Below are positions 5,370 through 7,077 of a DNA stretch of 7,077 bases, piece after piece. The notes under the pieces were generated by a model. The model ran no database searches. It was not told the origin of the DNA and saw nothing but the letters and a program-made list of their open reading frames with translations. The translations under genes and the position numbers were made by a program. The stretch comes from CAITUY01 sp964611575. GTDB lineage: Bacteria; Verrucomicrobiota; Kiritimatiellia; CAIKKV01; CAITUY01. The stretch's first letter is position 1. Each line of letters opens with the position of its first letter. The stretch spans positions 1 through 7,077 of the forward strand of contig CAZTAJ010000168.1 of assembly GCA_964611575.1 (NCBI GenBank), read 5' to 3'.

Positions 5370-6677
5370 ATGGCAGGCAAGAAGAAGATCAAGCGGGAAC
5401 GAGGCGAGAAGTGGGAACCCAAGATTCGGGAACGGGCTGACCGCGGGAAATGGATGGTCGATCTGGGGACGAAGTTCACCCCGAGGAAGCTTTACTTCGC
5501 GACCGAACCTGAGGCTGTCACGGCCGCCGCAGCGAAGAAGGCCGAATACCTGGCTCGCCTGACGGGGCAAAAGCAGGTTGCGAAAGAGAAGTCAGCATTC
5601 AACTGGTTCAATCTATCCCACGTCCAACAAAACCAAGTGATTGAATCGTTCATGGCCGTCAAAGGCGACACCGACAAAATGATCCGCGCCATCCGGTTCT
5701 ATGAAAAACACACGTCAGCCGCTGATGCTTCCCGCCTGCTGAAAGACGTATCCGACGAGTACATTGCCGCCAAGAGAGCATCCGGGAAGCGCCCAAGAAC
5801 CATTGCAGATGCGGAGTTCAAACTGAAACCCTTCCTGAAGCAATTCGGAACCGTCAGCATTGCAGAGATCAGTCGGGCAGACGTGAAGTCCTGGTTGGAT
5901 GCCCTGGGCCATACCCCCGGCACCCGGGATGCCTATCGAGTGGCGATCTCCGGCCTGTTTACCCACGCGATCGAGGAGGGGTATACGGAAAGGAATCCTG
6001 CATCCGCAAAGAAGCGCTACACAAAAGATGAGGCGATGGCCGAGATTCACACCCCGGCGCAAGTCAAAGCAATCCTGAAAGCGGCCAGCAAGTACATTCC
6101 GACGAGGAAGGTTGTCAAGACCCGCGATGCACACCGCAAGGTGACTGCGAAGCGCAAATACTCCCCCAAGAAAGCCGAGATCTTTGCCGCTCGCGCGAAG
6201 ATTGTCCCGTATTTGGCTATCGGGTATTTCGCAGGACTGCGCCCCGAGAATGAACTGGTCAATCTGGACTGGAAGGACATCGATTTCGAGGCCCGCACAA
6301 TTCGCGTGACGCCTGCGACCGCAAAGAAACGCCGGCAACGGTACGTCGACATGTCGGACAACCTCATACGATGGCTGACCCCCTATGTTCGCAGTGCCGG
6401 TAAGATCGGCTATTCCCGCAGTTTGCTGAAGAAGGTCCGAGCAACCGCTGATGTCAAATGGTCTAAGGACGTGATGCGGCATTCATTCGGCTCGTACCTT
6501 CTGGCGAAGAACGAAGATGCGCCGAAAACGGCACTTCAAATGGGGCATACCGCTGTGGATGTCCTGTTCAATCACTACCGCAACCTTGTGAAGAAGCCAG
6601 CAGTAGCGGAATATTGGTCAATCAGCCCCAAACGCCAGCCGAAGGTGATTCAGTTGCCGGTGGCCCAAGCCGGGTGA
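5370..6677 (+). CDS. int: Tyrosine recombinase / phage-type integrase
   Basis: This site-specific recombinase should cut and join att core DNA through a 3'-phosphotyrosine. Numbered from ATG 5370 (435 residues), the parts are: a basic N-terminal arm-binding region at about 1-65 (KWMVDLGT, FATEPEA); a SAM-like core-binding domain at about 116-209; and a catalytic domain from about 225. Catalytic residues seen are R291 in AGLRPENEL, a beta-hairpin lysine candidate K319/K320, R370 in DVMRHSF, H393 in MGHT, and nucleophile Y403 in NHYRNL. The box II residue usually His (HxxR) is Asp (D367), a natural variation in some integrases. Residues 241-277 are a Lys/Arg-rich insertion before box I. ATG 5370 is preferred over GTG 5358 because AAAGGTGG lies 8 nt before the ATG and nothing comparable precedes the GTG. 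The gene lies 127 nt from the tRNA-Arg remnant, which implies that site is its own attachment target. Confidence 0.92.
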   Translation: MAGKKKIKRERGEKWEPKIRERADRGKWMVDLGTKFTPRKLYFATEPEAVTAAAAKKAEYLARLTGQKQVAKEKSAFNWFNLSHVQQNQVIESFMAVKGDTDKMIRAIRFYEKHTSAADASRLLKDVSDEYIAAKRASGKRPRTIADAEFKLKPFLKQFGTVSIAEISRADVKSWLDALGHTPGTRDAYRVAISGLFTHAIEEGYTERNPASAKKRYTKDEAMAEIHTPAQVKAILKAASKYIPTRKVVKTRDAHRKVTAKRKYSPKKAEIFAARAKIVPYLAIGYFAGLRPENELVNLDWKDIDFEARTIRVTPATAKKRRQRYVDMSDNLIRWLTPYVRSAGKIGYSRSLLKKVRATADVKWSKDVMRHSFGSYLLAKNEDAPKTALQMGHTAVDVLFNHYRNLVKKPAVAEYWSISPKRQPKVIQLPVAQAG

Positions 6678-6704
6678 GCGAGTCCGTGTCAACCGCCATT
6701 CCCC

Positions 6705-7058
6705 TTAGGATCGCCGCCACTTGAACCAGGCGAACCACGAGACCGTGACGCCCAGGAACCGGACGCCGGCATGCACCGGCGACATGCGGTAGGCGCGCTG
6801 GATCCGGTAGAAGCGCACGTTCGCTTCCCAGCCGCCCTTGCCCGTGAACCAGTCGAAGTCGTGTCGCAGACAGGGCGGGAAGTAGATCGTCGGCCAGTAC
6901 AATTCCGAGACGCAGGTACACCCGTCGCAGTTCGTGAACCAGTCCCACTGGTCGGACTCCAGAGCCTCCCGGATCATGGCCTGGACGTCCGCCGGCACGT
7001 CCAGCACGGCGAAGGAGGCGATAATCCGCTGGTACTCGGTCTTGCGGTCCAGGCCCAC
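6705..7058 (-). CDS. Cys-rich protein with CxxHD motif, PLA2-fold-like (possibly partial)
   Basis: The product, read from GTG 7058, has 117 residues. It carries NCDGCTC (43-49) and PCLRHDFDW (62-70), giving C44, C47, C49, C63, H66 and D67. A CxxHD signature with nearby cysteines recalls the catalytic His-Asp helix of phospholipase A2-fold proteins, and small 'DGCT...C..HD' proteins of this kind also occur in phages (recollection, not searched). The C-terminal part is aromatic and partly hydrophobic (FLGVTVSWFAWFKWRR), which may suit membrane contact. It is convergent with the integrase, 27 nt between stops. The frame stays open to the window edge (CGKGTS precedes the GTG), so the true start may lie beyond 7077; AAGGG 7 nt before the GTG is weak support for the start given. 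DNA is GC-rich, unlike the integrase. Lipase activity is unproven, and a structural or lysis role in an element is equally possible. Confidence 0.7.
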   Translation of the reverse strand: MGLDRKTEYQRIIASFAVLDVPADVQAMIREALESDQWDWFTNCDGCTCVSELYWPTIYFPPCLRHDFDWFTGKGGWEANVRFYRIQRAYRMSPVHAGVRFLGVTVSWFAWFKWRRS

Positions 7059-7077
7059 GCTGGTGCCCTTGCCGCAC

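Larger units (their letters stand above)
5195..7077. mobile_element. Integrative element, left end (continues beyond the window)
   Basis: This region starts at the tRNA-Arg 3' remnant and contains an integrase and one convergent gene; its right end is not in the window. The integrase gene is clearly poorer in G+C (about 48-50% in two 60-nt samples) than the chromosomal NHL and repeat-protein genes, consistent with transfer. The last gene is again GC-rich (about 67% in one sample), so it may be cargo of a different origin. Prophage, integrative conjugative element and genomic island are all possible; no structural phage or conjugation gene is in view to decide. An unintegrated circular form carrying this att site cannot be excluded from sequence alone, but the chromosome-like genes on the left argue against it. 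Confidence 0.6.

Noticed and set aside
5715..6482. Long - strand frame inside the integrase gene
   Set aside because: It lies entirely within a well-supported integrase whose catalytic residues are all in the + frame, and the translation shows no recognisable motif.
6622..7077. Alternative - strand frame at the right end
   Set aside because: It is Arg/Gly/Leu-rich and overlaps both the integrase end and the CxxHD gene. The other frame carries coherent motifs and a sensible stop before the integrase.

Overview
The window looks like a bacterial chromosome segment from the PVC group, most likely Verrucomicrobiota or Kiritimatiellota. This is an inference from protein style. It rests on a long secreted NHL-repeat protein whose C-terminus has a 'TTNLA..W' motif and ends in an aromatic-rich 'GFYKAMIVP', a membrane-anchored protein built of W/LP/R-A helical repeats, and high but uneven G+C. 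No rRNA or universal marker gene is present, so the phylum stays a guess.

Left part (1-5088, all + strand): the last codons of an upstream gene run directly into the ribosome-binding site of a 940-residue secreted protein with 12 NHL repeats, enough for two six-bladed beta-propellers. It is followed by a 200-residue predicted exported protein of unknown family. Next is a pair with a 4-nt start/stop overlap: a 95-residue protein with two membrane segments and a 372-residue membrane-anchored protein with a Pro/Ala-rich stalk and about seven or eight helical repeats. Together they look like an envelope or periplasm gene group of unknown role. The 200- and 95-residue genes are visibly less GC-rich than the genes on either side.

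Centre (5089-5369): after about 100 nt with no convincing gene lies a precise 48-nt copy of the 3' part of a tRNA-Arg(UCG) gene on the - strand. It covers tRNA positions 29-76 including CCA, and the 5' part is absent. This is the footprint of site-specific integration into a tRNA gene. Immediately to the right is a compact control region with a good sigma-70-type promoter, two tandem 11-bp repeats, an inverted repeat over the -10 box and a second inverted repeat downstream.

Right part (5370-7077): a tyrosine recombinase that presumably catalysed the integration, then a convergent gene running in from the right edge that encodes a small Cys-rich protein with a CxxHD motif like that of phospholipase A2-fold proteins. 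The simplest reading is that the chromosome ends at about 5195-5242 and an integrative element (prophage or genomic island) runs rightwards out of the window, with the intact tRNA-Arg at its far end. The most interesting items are the element boundary with its int control region, the variant integrase active site (Asp in place of the usual HxxR His) with a basic insertion, and the unrecognised envelope genes.
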